This document shows, in pieces, positions 1 through 6,764 of a stretch of DNA of 7,879 nucleotides (positions within the stretch are counted from its first letter, which is position 1; the number at the start of each line of letters is the position of its first letter). Source of the DNA: Thiosocius sp965601425 (GTDB lineage: Bacteria; Pseudomonadota; Gammaproteobacteria; Chromatiales; Chromatiaceae); assembly GCA_965601425.1 (NCBI GenBank), contig CBFCWF010000198.1:1-7879 (forward strand), given 5' to 3'. The notes beneath the pieces are model-generated. The model saw only the letters and a program-made list of their open reading frames with translations, had not been told where the DNA came from and made no database searches. Position numbers and translations under genes: made by a program.

Positions 1-77
1 TGATCTTGTTTCTCACCGACAAACGTCGGATATCCGATGTGGAACGCCTGTTCCAGGTCGGCATCACCTTTCTCTGA
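1..77 (+). CDS. trkA: TrkA, K+ uptake regulatory subunit (C-terminal end only)
   Basis: Only the last 24 codons and the TGA stop (75-77) are inside the window; the frame begins at base 3. The residues FLTDKRRISDVERLFQ followed by a short hydrophobic end match the C-terminus of TrkA, where E. coli has a similar FL-DKK--DVEKLFQ ending. TrkA is the peripheral cytoplasmic NAD(H)-binding subunit that gates the TrkH potassium channel. The gene directly downstream is trkH, 6 bases after this stop, so the call rests on tail similarity plus a matching partner. With so little sequence, nothing can be said about the nucleotide-binding domains. Confidence 0.82.
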   Translation, partial: ILFLTDKRRISDVERLFQVGITFL

Positions 78-83
78 GCCGGC

Positions 84-1535
84 ATGTCGTTCGCTGCCGT
101 CCAGCGTATCCTGGGCCTGCTGCTGATGATCTTCAGCTTCTCGCTGGTGCCGCCTTTTCTGATCTCGCTGGTTGCCCAGGACGGCGCGGCGATCGCGTTC
201 AGTTCCGCGTTCGGATTGACGTTCGGCGTCGGCGTCCTCAGTTGGCTGCCGGTGCGGCGCATGGGCCGCGAGTTGCGCCTGCGCGATGGTTTCGTGATCG
301 TGGTGATGTTCTGGACCGTGCTGTCGGCGACCGGCGCGCTGCCGTTCGTGCTCGCCGATCATCCCCACCTCTCGATAACCGATGCGGTCTTTGAGTCGGT
401 TTCCGGCCTGACCACGACCGGTGCGACCGTGATCACCGAGCTCGAATCGCTGCCGATGTCCGTCCTGTACTACCGGCAGCAGCTGCAGTGGCTGGGCGGC
501 ATGGGTATCATCGTGCTGGCCGTCGCTGTGTTGCCTATGCTCGGGATTGGCGGCATGCAGCTCTATCGCGCCGAGACCCCCGGTCCGATGAAGGACAACA
601 AGCTGACCCCGCGCATCACCGAGACGGCGAAGGCGCTCTGGTTCATCTACCTGGGTCTGACGATCGCCTGCGCGCTGGCCTATTGGGTGGCCGGCATGAG
701 CGTGTTCGATGCGGTCGGGCATGCGTTTTCGACCGTCGCGATCGGCGGATTCTCGACCCACGATGCGAGCATGGGGTACTTCAACAGCCCACTGATCGAC
801 ATCATCGCGGTCGTCTTCATGCTGCTCGCCGGCGTCAACTTCTCGCTGCACTTCATTGCCTTTCGGCGCCAAAGCATCCGGGGTTACTGGCAGGATTCCG
901 AATTCCGCTTCTACCTGCTGCTGCTCAGTCTGGTCACCCTGTTCACGGTCATCGGGCTCTACCTCACAGAGACCTATGACGACTTCGAGGATGCGCTGGT
1001 CAACGGCCTGTTCCAGGCGGTGTCGATCGGCACGACCGCGGGGTTCACCACTGCGGAGTTCTACAACTGGCCGGGATTCATTGCGATCCTGCTGCTGTTC
1101 TCGAGTTTCGTCGGGGGTTGTGCTGGGTCGACCGGCGGTGGCATCAAGGTCATTCGCCTGTTGCTGCTGGTGAAGCAGGGGATGCGGGAGATCACCCGCC
1201 TGGTGCACCCGAGCGCGCATATCCCGGTGCGAATTGGCGCGAAGACGGTTGATTCGCGCGTGGTCGAGGCCGTTTGGGGCTTCTTTGCGCTGTACGTGGC
1301 GAGCTTCACCGTGATGTACCTGGCGCTGGCCAGCACGGGGCTGGATCTGATGACCGCCTTCAGTGCCGTCGCCGCGAGCATCAACAACCTGGGGCCCGGC
1401 CTAGCGGGTGTCGGGCCGCACTACGCCGAGATGCACGATCCAGGTAAATGGATCCTTTGTTTCGCTATGTTGCTGGGGCGCCTGGAAATCTTCACGCTGC
1501 TGGTGTTGCTGACCCCGGCGTTCTGGCGCCGCTAG
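84..1535 (+). CDS. trkH: TrkH, Trk system potassium transport membrane subunit
   Basis: Inner-membrane K+ translocating subunit, which works as a dimer with a TrkA ring beneath it. The 483-residue length equals E. coli TrkH, and similarity runs end to end. All four pore-loop repeats are visible, each with its filter glycine: TTTGA (110-114), IGGFST (220-225), TTAGFTT (317-323) and NNLGPG (434-439). The conserved intramembrane gating loop GGCAGSTGGGIK is at 344-355, and the family's C-terminal GRLE followed by LLVLLTPAFWR is intact. Many hydrophobic segments fit the expected two-helix-plus-pore-loop architecture. The ATG at 84 gives an N-terminus that aligns with TrkH (RILGLL near residue 8). 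There is no good Shine-Dalgarno, but the start lies 6 bases after the trkA stop, so translation is probably coupled. No residue looks missing; I expect a functional transporter. Confidence 0.97.
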   Translation: MSFAAVQRILGLLLMIFSFSLVPPFLISLVAQDGAAIAFSSAFGLTFGVGVLSWLPVRRMGRELRLRDGFVIVVMFWTVLSATGALPFVLADHPHLSITDAVFESVSGLTTTGATVITELESLPMSVLYYRQQLQWLGGMGIIVLAVAVLPMLGIGGMQLYRAETPGPMKDNKLTPRITETAKALWFIYLGLTIACALAYWVAGMSVFDAVGHAFSTVAIGGFSTHDASMGYFNSPLIDIIAVVFMLLAGVNFSLHFIAFRRQSIRGYWQDSEFRFYLLLLSLVTLFTVIGLYLTETYDDFEDALVNGLFQAVSIGTTAGFTTAEFYNWPGFIAILLLFSSFVGGCAGSTGGGIKVIRLLLLVKQGMREITRLVHPSAHIPVRIGAKTVDSRVVEAVWGFFALYVASFTVMYLALASTGLDLMTAFSAVAASINNLGPGLAGVGPHYAEMHDPGKWILCFAMLLGRLEIFTLLVLLTPAFWRR

Positions 1536-1639
1536 CCTGATCCGGGCGGCAGGCGACATGCCGGCTGGGTGACCCGCGTCGTGCGACATGACGCGAATGC
1601 GTCTGGCGCATCACGCGCCGGTACATTAAAGTGCCGAGG

Positions 1640-1661
1640 CGTGATTTTTGAGAAATTCACG
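1640..1661. promoter_or_regulatory. AT-rich imperfect dyad upstream of the cytochrome c gene
   Basis: The arms CGTGATTTT (1640-1648) and AAATTCACG (1653-1661) are complementary at 8 of 9 positions around a 4-base centre (TGAG). The dyad ends 39 bases before the GTG start and stands out as AT-rich against GC-rich surroundings. It could be an operator or a leader stem-loop. The outer CGTGA/TCACG half-sites are 12 bases apart, too far for the 6-base spacing of a CRP site, and it does not fit the FNR consensus. I could not place a convincing -35/-10 pair in this gap, so the promoter position is unknown. Confidence 0.4.
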
Positions 1662-1689
1662 AGCTTGTGCCAAGTAAAAGACATGATCT

Positions 1690-1693
1690 GGAG
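1690..1693 (+). promoter_or_regulatory. Shine-Dalgarno (GGAG) for the cytochrome c GTG start
   Basis: GGAG lies 7 bases before the GTG at 1701. The spacing is good and it settles the non-ATG start: the protein read from this GTG begins with a proper signal peptide, and no in-frame ATG could replace it without losing that peptide. Confidence 0.8.
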
Positions 1694-1700
1694 AAAATAA

Positions 1701-2018
1701 GTGAAGAACCTCTTGAAACTCGGCCTGCTGGCCACTGCCATCGGGTTTGCCGGCCATGCCGTCGCAGACGAAGACCTCGCCATGAAGAGCGGCTGCCTCG
1801 CCTGCCACAAGGTCGATGTCAAACTGGTAGGTCCCTCTTATAAGGATATTGCCGCGAAGTACAAGGATCAGGCCGACGCCCAGGCGATGCTGACCGAGTC
1901 CGTGATCAAGGGCAGCGTCAACAAGTGGGGCCCGGTCCCGATGCCGGCCAAGGGCGGTCGCGCGGACGTCAGCGACGAGGATATCGGCAAGATCGTTGCC
2001 TGGATCCTGACGCAGTGA
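1701..2018 (+). CDS. Secreted small class I cytochrome c (c551/c552-like)
   Basis: A periplasmic single-heme electron carrier of 105 residues as precursor. Residues 1-22 form a signal peptide: lysines at 2 and 6, a hydrophobic core, and an AVA|D cleavage site after A22. The mature part is about 83 residues, the size of Pseudomonas cytochrome c551, and follows the same plan. The heme attachment motif CLACH is at 32-36, a VGPSYKDIAAKY segment at 43-54, and a WGPVPMP loop at 76-82 whose Met81 should be the second axial heme ligand. The last helix ends in IVAWILTQ. GTG start, supported by GGAG at 1690. It stands alone between trkH and polA, with a hairpin right after the stop, so it is probably transcribed by itself. 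The redox partner (nitrite reductase, a terminal oxidase or another enzyme) cannot be read from this window. Confidence 0.92.
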   Translation: MKNLLKLGLLATAIGFAGHAVADEDLAMKSGCLACHKVDVKLVGPSYKDIAAKYKDQADAQAMLTESVIKGSVNKWGPVPMPAKGGRADVSDEDIGKIVAWILTQ

Positions 2019-2031
2019 TGTGATCCGCAGC

Positions 2032-2060
2032 GGGCCGGCCGTCCCTTCGACGGCCGGCCC
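2032..2060 (+). terminator. Perfect 12-bp GC hairpin after the cytochrome c gene
   Basis: GGGCCGGCCGTC (2032-2043) pairs without mismatch with GACGGCCGGCCC (2049-2060) across a 5-base CCTTC loop. It begins 13 bases after the cytochrome stop codon and ends 29 bases before the proposed polA -35 box, which is where a terminator would be expected. No T-run follows, so it is not a textbook intrinsic terminator. It may instead act as a weak terminator, a pause site or a 3'-end stabiliser. Confidence 0.65.
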
Positions 2061-2089
2061 CGGCCCGGCGAGCACCTGCCGTGGCCTGT

Positions 2090-2118
2090 GTGACCCCGTG
2101 CGTGTCCTGGCGTATCAT
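2090..2118 (+). promoter_or_regulatory. Predicted sigma70 promoter for polA, almost leaderless
   Basis: GTGACC (2090-2095; 4 of 6 to TTGACA) and TATCAT (2113-2118; 5 of 6 to TATAAT) are separated by an ideal 17 bases. A start point 6-8 bases past the -10 box would fall at about 2124-2126, only 2-4 bases before the polA ATG at 2128. No Shine-Dalgarno is visible before that ATG, which fits a leaderless or near-leaderless message. Confidence 0.55.
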
Positions 2119-2127
2119 TCCCTGTCC

Positions 2128-4830
2128 ATGGCCACCGCACCCCCCCTTGTCCTCGTCGACGGTTCCTCCTACCTCTTTCGCGCCTATCACGCACTGCCGC
2201 CGCTGACCAACTCGCATGGCGAGGCGACCGGTGCGACCGTCGGTGTGATCAACATGCTGCGCAAGCTGCAGGCAGACTACCAGCCGAGCCACATCGCAGT
2301 CGTCTTCGACGCGCCCGGAAAGACCTTCCGCGACGCGCTGTATCCCGAGTACAAGGCCAACCGCCCGGAAATGCCAGATGACCTGCGTGAACAGATACGG
2401 CCGACGTTCGACATCATTCGTGCGATGGGGCTGCCGCTGCTGATCGTCGACGATGTGGAGGCCGATGACGTGATCGGCACACTCGCCCGCCTGGCGGCGG
2501 AACAGGGCATGGATACCCTGGTCTCGACCGGCGACAAGGACATGGCGCAATTGGTCAACAACCATGTGACCCTGATCAACACGATGACAGACACGCTGCT
2601 GGACGTGCAGGGCGTGCAGCGCAAATTCGGCGTGCGGCCCGACCAGATCGTGGATTTCCTCGCACTGACCGGCGACGCCGTCGACAATATACCCGGCGTG
2701 CCCAAATGTGGGCCCAAGACCGCCGCCAAGTGGCTGGATCAGTACCACACGTTGGACGAACTGATGGCGCGGGCCGACGAGGTCAAGGGCAAGGTCGGGG
2801 AGAGCCTGCGCGCGAGTCTCGAGCACCTTCCGCTGTCGCGCACCCTTACCCGCATCAAGACCGATGTGGATCTGCCGCTCGGCCCGAAAGACCTGTGCCC
2901 TGGCGATGGCGAACCGGACGTGCTGCGCGAGCTCTACCAGCGTCTGGAATCGCGTCGGCTGTTGGCCAGCCTCGACGATCAGACAGCGGACGGGGCCGAC
3001 GCACGCGTTGCATCCGAGGCCAGCTATGAAACCCTGTTGGACAGCGCGTCGCTCGACCGATGGCTGGACCGGCTCAAGGCGGCGGAGCTGTTCAGTTTCG
3101 ACACCGAGACGACCAGTCTGGACTACATGCGGGCACGCATCGTCGGCGTCTCGTTCTCGATCGCACCGGGCACCGCCGCTTATGTCCCTTTGGCACACGA
3201 CTACCCGGGCGCACCGGACCAGCTCGACCGTGAGCGGACGCTTGCCCTGCTCAAGCCGCTGCTCGAAGATCCGCGGCAGCACAAGGTCGGGCAGAATCTC
3301 AAGTACGACATGAGCGTGCTGGCCAACCACGACATTGCGCTGTGCGGCATTGCCTACGACACGATGCTCGAGTCCTATGTACTGAATGCCGGCGTCGGGC
3401 GGCACGATATGGACACCCTGGCCGAGCGCCACCTCAAGCATCAGACGATTCACTTCGAGGATATCGCGGGCAAGGGCGCCAAACAGCTCACGTTCGATCA
3501 GATACCACTCGAGCAGGCCGGCCCCTATGCCGCGGAGGACGCCGACGTCACGCTCCGTCTCCATGAGGCCATGTGGCCGCAGCTGGCGGCCGAGCCTGCA
3601 TTGTGCCGGGTGCTCACCGAAATCGAGGTGCCGCTGCTCAGCGTCCTTTCTCGCATGGAGCGCACCGGCGTGCGTCTCGACGCAAAGATGCTGGCGCAAC
3701 AGGGCGCCGAGCTGGCCAGGCGCATGCACGACCTCGAGCAGCAGGCCTACCAGATCGCCGGGCGTAGCTTCAACATGGGCTCGCCGAAACAGATCGGGCA
3801 GATCTTTTTCGAAGAACTCGAGTTGCCGGTCATCTCGAAGACGCCAAAGGGCGCCCCCTCGACTGCGGAATCGGTGCTGCAGGAACTTGCCGAACAGGGT
3901 CACGCGCTGCCGCAGGTCATCCTGCAGCACCGTGGGCTGGCGAAGCTGAAATCGACCTACACGGACAAATTGCCGGAGCTGGTGAATCCCGATACGGGCC
4001 GACTGCACACCAGTTACCACCAGGCAGTCGCGGCGACCGGGCGGCTGAGTTCCTCGGACCCCAATCTGCAGAACATCCCGGTGCGCAGTGACGACGGACG
4101 GCGTATCCGGCAGGCGTTCGTCCCGGCTTCGGGCTGGCGCATGCTGGCGGCCGACTATTCGCAGATCGAGTTGCGCATCATGGCCCATCTTTCGGGCGAC
4201 ACGGGGCTGCTCGAAGCATTCGCGGCCGGAACGGACATCCACCGTGCAACCGCCGCGGAGGTGTTCGGCGCCGACAACCCCGATGCGGTCACCAGCGAGC
4301 AGCGTCGCTCGGCGAAGGCGATCAACTTCGGCCTGATCTACGGTATGTCGGCCTTCGGGCTGGCGCGGCAGCTGGGCATCGAGCGTGCCGCCGCACAGGC
4401 ATATGTCGATCTGTACTTCGAACGTTACCCCGGGGTGCGGGCGTTCATGGAGGCGACCCGCGAGCAGGCGCGCAAGCAGGGCTATGTCGAGACCCTGTTC
4501 GGTCGCCGCTTGTATCTGCCAGACATCAACGCGCGCAACCAGCAGGTCCGGGCCGGGGCCGAACGCACCGCGATCAATGCGCCGATGCAGGGCACCGCAG
4601 CCGACATCATCAAGCGCGCGATGCTGGCCGTAGACGCCTGGATAAGCGACCGGGAGCCGGCGGTGCGTATGTTGATGCAGGTGCACGACGAACTGGTGTT
4701 CGAGGTCGACGAACCACAGGTGGAGGTGGCCGCGACCCGGATTCGCGAGTTGATGGAAGGCGCAGCGGAGCTGAAGGTGCCGCTGGTCGTGGACATCGGC
4801 GTCGGCGACGACTGGGACGAGGCGCACTGA
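2128..4830 (+). CDS. polA: DNA polymerase I
   Basis: Repair and Okazaki-fragment-processing polymerase of 900 residues with all three activities. The 5'-3' nuclease domain (about 1-290) keeps its acidic metal ligands in VDGSS, VFDAPGKTFR, EADDVIG, STGDKDM and GDAVDNIPG. The proofreading domain (about 310-500) has D325 and E327 (FDTET), D394 (NLKYD), and Y467 with D471 (YAAED), so 3'-5' exonuclease should be active. The polymerase domain has motif A DYSQIELR with D676, motif B with R726, K730, F734 and Y738, and motif C QVHDE with D854. Phe at 734 is the usual E. coli-type residue. The frame stays open upstream to 2020, but that 36-codon extension would be coded by the cytochrome terminator hairpin. 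The family N-terminus begins at VLVDGSSYLFRAYH, so ATG 2128 is the start. Codons TTA, CTA and TCA are absent, which leaves a long open frame on the opposite strand. Confidence 0.98.
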   Translation: MATAPPLVLVDGSSYLFRAYHALPPLTNSHGEATGATVGVINMLRKLQADYQPSHIAVVFDAPGKTFRDALYPEYKANRPEMPDDLREQIRPTFDIIRAMGLPLLIVDDVEADDVIGTLARLAAEQGMDTLVSTGDKDMAQLVNNHVTLINTMTDTLLDVQGVQRKFGVRPDQIVDFLALTGDAVDNIPGVPKCGPKTAAKWLDQYHTLDELMARADEVKGKVGESLRASLEHLPLSRTLTRIKTDVDLPLGPKDLCPGDGEPDVLRELYQRLESRRLLASLDDQTADGADARVASEASYETLLDSASLDRWLDRLKAAELFSFDTETTSLDYMRARIVGVSFSIAPGTAAYVPLAHDYPGAPDQLDRERTLALLKPLLEDPRQHKVGQNLKYDMSVLANHDIALCGIAYDTMLESYVLNAGVGRHDMDTLAERHLKHQTIHFEDIAGKGAKQLTFDQIPLEQAGPYAAEDADVTLRLHEAMWPQLAAEPALCRVLTEIEVPLLSVLSRMERTGVRLDAKMLAQQGAELARRMHDLEQQAYQIAGRSFNMGSPKQIGQIFFEELELPVISKTPKGAPSTAESVLQELAEQGHALPQVILQHRGLAKLKSTYTDKLPELVNPDTGRLHTSYHQAVAATGRLSSSDPNLQNIPVRSDDGRRIRQAFVPASGWRMLAADYSQIELRIMAHLSGDTGLLEAFAAGTDIHRATAAEVFGADNPDAVTSEQRRSAKAINFGLIYGMSAFGLARQLGIERAAAQAYVDLYFERYPGVRAFMEATREQARKQGYVETLFGRRLYLPDINARNQQVRAGAERTAINAPMQGTAADIIKRAMLAVDAWISDREPAVRMLMQVHDELVFEVDEPQVEVAATRIRELMEGAAELKVPLVVDIGVGDDWDEAH

Positions 4831-4864
4831 CCCGTCCCGGCGACTCCGTAGGGGGGATGCGCGG

Positions 4865-4870
4865 TATCAT
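4865..4870 (+). promoter_or_regulatory. Possible -10 box (TATCAT) for the SIMPL-domain gene
   Basis: TATCAT, identical to the proposed polA -10 and in the same GTATCATT context, lies 6 bases before a candidate ATG at 4877. No good -35 is seen: the best is GCGACT at 4840-4845 with a long 19-base spacer. If transcription starts near 4877, the message is leaderless for that ATG, or has a leader of about 39 bases for the ATG at 4916. Confidence 0.4.
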
Positions 4871-4904
4871 TGCGGCATGGCGGAAGCGTTCCGTCGACCG
4901 CTCT

Positions 4905-4909
4905 GGGAG
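4905..4909 (+). promoter_or_regulatory. Shine-Dalgarno (GGGAG) for the ATG at 4916
   Basis: GGGAG is followed by a 6-base spacer and then ATG at 4916. It is the best ribosome binding site near this gene and is the main reason for choosing 4916 over the upstream in-frame ATG at 4877, which has none. Confidence 0.65.
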
Positions 4910-4915
4910 TTGGCG

Positions 4916-5644
4916 ATGGCAGCAAATGCAGCGCAGGGACCGTCCGGCGCGCTCGTGCTCGGGGTGCTTCTTGCATTGGGACTGGGCGTGCTCGGTTACC
5001 AGCTGGCTGACGGGATGTTGCGTTTCAAGGCGACCGAGCGGACGGTGACCGTAAAGGGGCTGGCCGAGCGTGAATTGCCGGCCGACACCGCCATCTGGCC
5101 GATCCGCTACAGTGCGGCCGACGACGAGCTGGAAACACTCTACTCGGTGCTCGAACGCCAACGCGCACTGGTGACCGGCTTCTTGCAGCAGGCCGGCTTT
5201 CCTCCCGAGGAGATCACGCAATCCGCGCCGGCCGTGGTCGATCGGCGCGCCCAGGGTTATGGCAACCCCGCGGCCCAGGACCTGCGCTATGCGGGTCACG
5301 TGACCGTGACCGTTTATACCCGCGGCGTCGAGCGCGTGCGCGAAGCAATGCGCCGCCTGACCGAGCTGGGCAAGCAGGGCGTTGCGATCGCCGGCGAGGA
5401 CTACGGCGCGCGCACCGAGTTCCTGTATACGCGCCTCAACGACGTCAAGCCCGCGATGATCGAGGAGGCGACGCGCAATGCCCGCGAAGTGGCCAGCAAG
5501 TTCGCCGCAGACTCAGACAGTCGCCTGGGGAAGATCCGCACCGCCCGCCAGGGGCTGTTCAGCATCCAGGATCGTGACAGCAATACCCCGTACATCAAGC
5601 GGGTGAGAGTGGTTTCCACGATCGAGTACTACTTGGTCGATTGA
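4916..5644 (+). CDS. Membrane-anchored SIMPL-domain (DUF541/YggE-like) protein
   Basis: Envelope protein of 242 residues with one N-terminal hydrophobic segment (about 11-30, rich in Leu and Gly). A soluble SIMPL-type domain fills the rest (about 38-242), presumably on the periplasmic side. Recognisable features are the opening strand RTVTVKGLAERELPAD, a helix with a run of charged residues, a central VTVTVYTRG strand, a long helix KPAMIEEATRNAREVASKFA and a closing strand VVSTIEYYLVD. Length is close to E. coli YggE (246 aa). The family's molecular function is not established; YggE has been linked to oxidative stress resistance, which should not be assumed here. Start choice is uncertain. 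ATG 4916 has GGGAG behind it, while ATG 4877 adds 13 residues (two arginines among them) that would give the membrane segment a positive inner flank. The gene follows polA by 85 bases and is convergent with engB. Confidence 0.85.
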   Translation: MAANAAQGPSGALVLGVLLALGLGVLGYQLADGMLRFKATERTVTVKGLAERELPADTAIWPIRYSAADDELETLYSVLERQRALVTGFLQQAGFPPEEITQSAPAVVDRRAQGYGNPAAQDLRYAGHVTVTVYTRGVERVREAMRRLTELGKQGVAIAGEDYGARTEFLYTRLNDVKPAMIEEATRNAREVASKFAADSDSRLGKIRTARQGLFSIQDRDSNTPYIKRVRVVSTIEYYLVD

Positions 5645-5652
5645 GGCGCCCA

Positions 5653-5699
5653 TCGACGAATGCGGGACTATGGGGCCGCCGGCCCCAACCATTCGTCGA
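5653..5699. terminator. Two-tier hairpin between the convergent SIMPL and engB genes
   Basis: The outer arms TCGACGAATG (5653-5662) and CATTCGTCGA (5690-5699) are perfect 10-base complements. Inside them GGGGCC (5672-5677) and GGCCCC (5681-5686) form a second stem with a 3-base loop. The inner and outer stems are joined by 9 bases on one side and 3 on the other. The structure can form in RNA from either strand. It starts 8 bases after the SIMPL stop and includes the last codons and TAG of engB (LDEWLGPAAP). Position suggests a shared end-of-transcript element for both directions, but there is no T-run on either side. Confidence 0.6.
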
Positions 5700-6273
5700 G
5701 CTTCTCGTGCGCCTCGTCGATGCCACTGCGCTTCAGCGACGAAAAGGTCTGCGCGCTGAAAGAAGGATCGATACCCGTGATGACCGAGCGGACATGCAGC
5801 AGTGTGCTCGCCGCCGGACCCTTGTTCAGCTTGTCCGCCTTGGTCAGCAGTACATGCGTGGACCGACCGATGTGGCTGGCCCAGCGCAGCATTTGCAGGT
5901 CGTAGTCCTTGAGCGGGTGGCGGATGTCCATCATCAGCATCAGCCCCTTCAGGCACACGCGCCGTTCCAGATAACTCGCCAGCGCCCCCTGCCAGTCGCG
6001 TTTGATGCCCTCGGCGACCTTTGCATAACCGTAACCCGGCAGATCGACCAGCCGGCGTTGTGCGTCGATCGCGAAAAAATTCAACAACTGTGTGCGCCCG
6101 GGTGTCTTGCTGGTCCGCGCCAGGGCCTTTTGATCACACAGCGTATTGATCGCGCTCGATTTGCCCGCGTTGGAGCGCCCCGCGAAAGCCACCTCGTAGC
6201 CCTCGTCTGCCGGGGTCTGGGAGAGCTTGGCGGCACTGGTCAGAAAGAACGCCCGACGATACCGCGGGTTCAT
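5668..6273 (-). CDS. engB: EngB (YihA/YsxC), ribosome-assembly GTPase
   Basis: A 201-residue TrmE-Era-EngA-YihA-Septin class GTPase needed for large ribosomal subunit assembly, and essential in several bacteria. All G motifs are present: G1 GRSNAGKS (32-39), a G2 region KTPGRTQ (56-62) with its conserved Thr, G3 DLPG (77-80) followed by YGYAKV, G4 TKAD (144-147) and G5 FSSLK (177-181). The family block MDIRHPLKD (115-123) is also there. Length is close to E. coli YihA (210 aa). The frame is open 88 codons further upstream, but that part overlaps moaC in another frame and has no EngB character, so the ATG at 6271-6273 is the start. That ATG overlaps the moaC TGA by 4 bases (ATGA), and only a partial GGA lies upstream, so expression probably depends on translation of moaC. 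Confidence 0.97.
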   Translation of the reverse strand: MNPRYRRAFFLTSAAKLSQTPADEGYEVAFAGRSNAGKSSAINTLCDQKALARTSKTPGRTQLLNFFAIDAQRRLVDLPGYGYAKVAEGIKRDWQGALASYLERRVCLKGLMLMMDIRHPLKDYDLQMLRWASHIGRSTHVLLTKADKLNKGPAASTLLHVRSVITGIDPSFSAQTFSSLKRSGIDEAHEKLDEWLGPAAP

Positions 6274-6764
6274 GCGTCCGGAAAATCGCTGCGCCGCCAG
6301 TGTCCGGACTTTCCGCCTGCCTTTTCCTCCAGGCATACCGACTCGATCAGCATGCCGCGGTCGACCGCCTTGCACATGTCGTAGATGGTCAGCAGCGCGA
6401 CCTGGACTGCGCACAGCGCCTCCATCTCGACCCCGGTCTGGCCGCGCGTCTTGGCAGTGGCGCGGCAACGGATGCTGTCCAGCGTGGTGTCCGGGTCGAA
6501 CTCGATCGCGACCTTGGTCAGTGGCAAGGGGTGGCACAGCGGGACCAGCTCGGCGGTGCGTTTTGCCCCCATGATGCCGGCAATGCGTGCCACGGCGAGC
6601 ACGTCGCCTTTGCGATGTCCCCCTTCGAGGATCATCGTCAGCGTCTCGGCGCGCATCCGGATGCTGCCGCTGGCGACCGCCACGCGTTCGGTGACGGCCT
6701 TGCCGCCGACATCGACCATGTATGCCTGACCATCGGCATCGAAATGGGTGAAGTGATCAGCCAC
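6270..6764 (-). CDS. moaC: MoaC, cyclic pyranopterin monophosphate synthase
   Basis: It converts 3',8-cyclo-7,8-dihydro-GTP, made by MoaA, into cyclic pyranopterin monophosphate, an early step of molybdenum cofactor synthesis in the cytoplasm. The 164 residues match the E. coli protein (161 aa) over the full length with a one-residue offset. Visible family blocks are AYMVDVGGKA (14-23), HRKGDV with K52, LVPLCHPLPLTK with H78, KTRGQTGVEMEAL (105-117), TIYDMCKAV with D129 and K132, and GGKSG. These hold the catalytic Lys, His and Asp residues known for the family. The start is a GTG at 6762-6764 that overlaps the end of the phosphoesterase gene by 8 bases. The stop overlaps the engB start by 4. 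No other molybdopterin gene is in the window, so the rest of the pathway must lie elsewhere. Confidence 0.97.
   Translation of the reverse strand: MADHFTHFDADGQAYMVDVGGKAVTERVAVASGSIRMRAETLTMILEGGHRKGDVLAVARIAGIMGAKRTAELVPLCHPLPLTKVAIEFDPDTTLDSIRCRATAKTRGQTGVEMEALCAVQVALLTIYDMCKAVDRGMLIESVCLEEKAGGKSGHWRRSDFPDA

Noticed and set aside
1547..1563. CGGCA/TGCCG stem after trkH as a terminator
   Set aside because: Only 5 bp with a 7-base loop and no T-run, common by chance in GC-rich DNA. The 5-bp GGCGC/GCGCC pair at 1605-1619 was rejected for the same reason.
1588..1629. A 13-codon frame between trkH and the cytochrome gene
   Set aside because: There is no Shine-Dalgarno, no similarity and a length expected by chance.
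1683..1700. A 5-codon ATG...TAA frame abutting the cytochrome GTG
   Set aside because: It contains the cytochrome Shine-Dalgarno and has no ribosome binding site of its own that I can see; abutment is probably chance, although a leader peptide cannot be strictly excluded.
2020..2127. 36-codon N-terminal extension of PolA from a GTG at 2020
   Set aside because: It is encoded by the cytochrome terminator hairpin and the polA promoter region, has no similarity to PolA N-termini, and would overlap the proposed promoter.
1969..4827. A 952-codon open reading frame on the - strand that covers all of polA
   Set aside because: Its codons lie exactly opposite polA codons. Stops there would need TTA, CTA or TCA in polA, and GC-rich codon use avoids all three. 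The translated product has no recognisable family character, while polA on the + strand is unmistakable.
4831..4915. A Spot 42-like small RNA after polA, as between polA and engB in enteric bacteria
   Set aside because: The gap is only 85 bases, engB is not the next gene on this strand, and I see no Spot 42-like sequence or terminator with a U-run.
5641..6384. A 247-codon + strand frame opposite engB
   Set aside because: It runs antisense to a gene with all GTPase motifs, shows no family features and has no credible ribosome binding site.
6274..6537. 88-codon N-terminal extension of EngB
   Set aside because: It overlaps moaC in another frame and is low-complexity Arg/Gly/Pro-rich sequence. 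EngB homologs begin close to the ATG at 6273.
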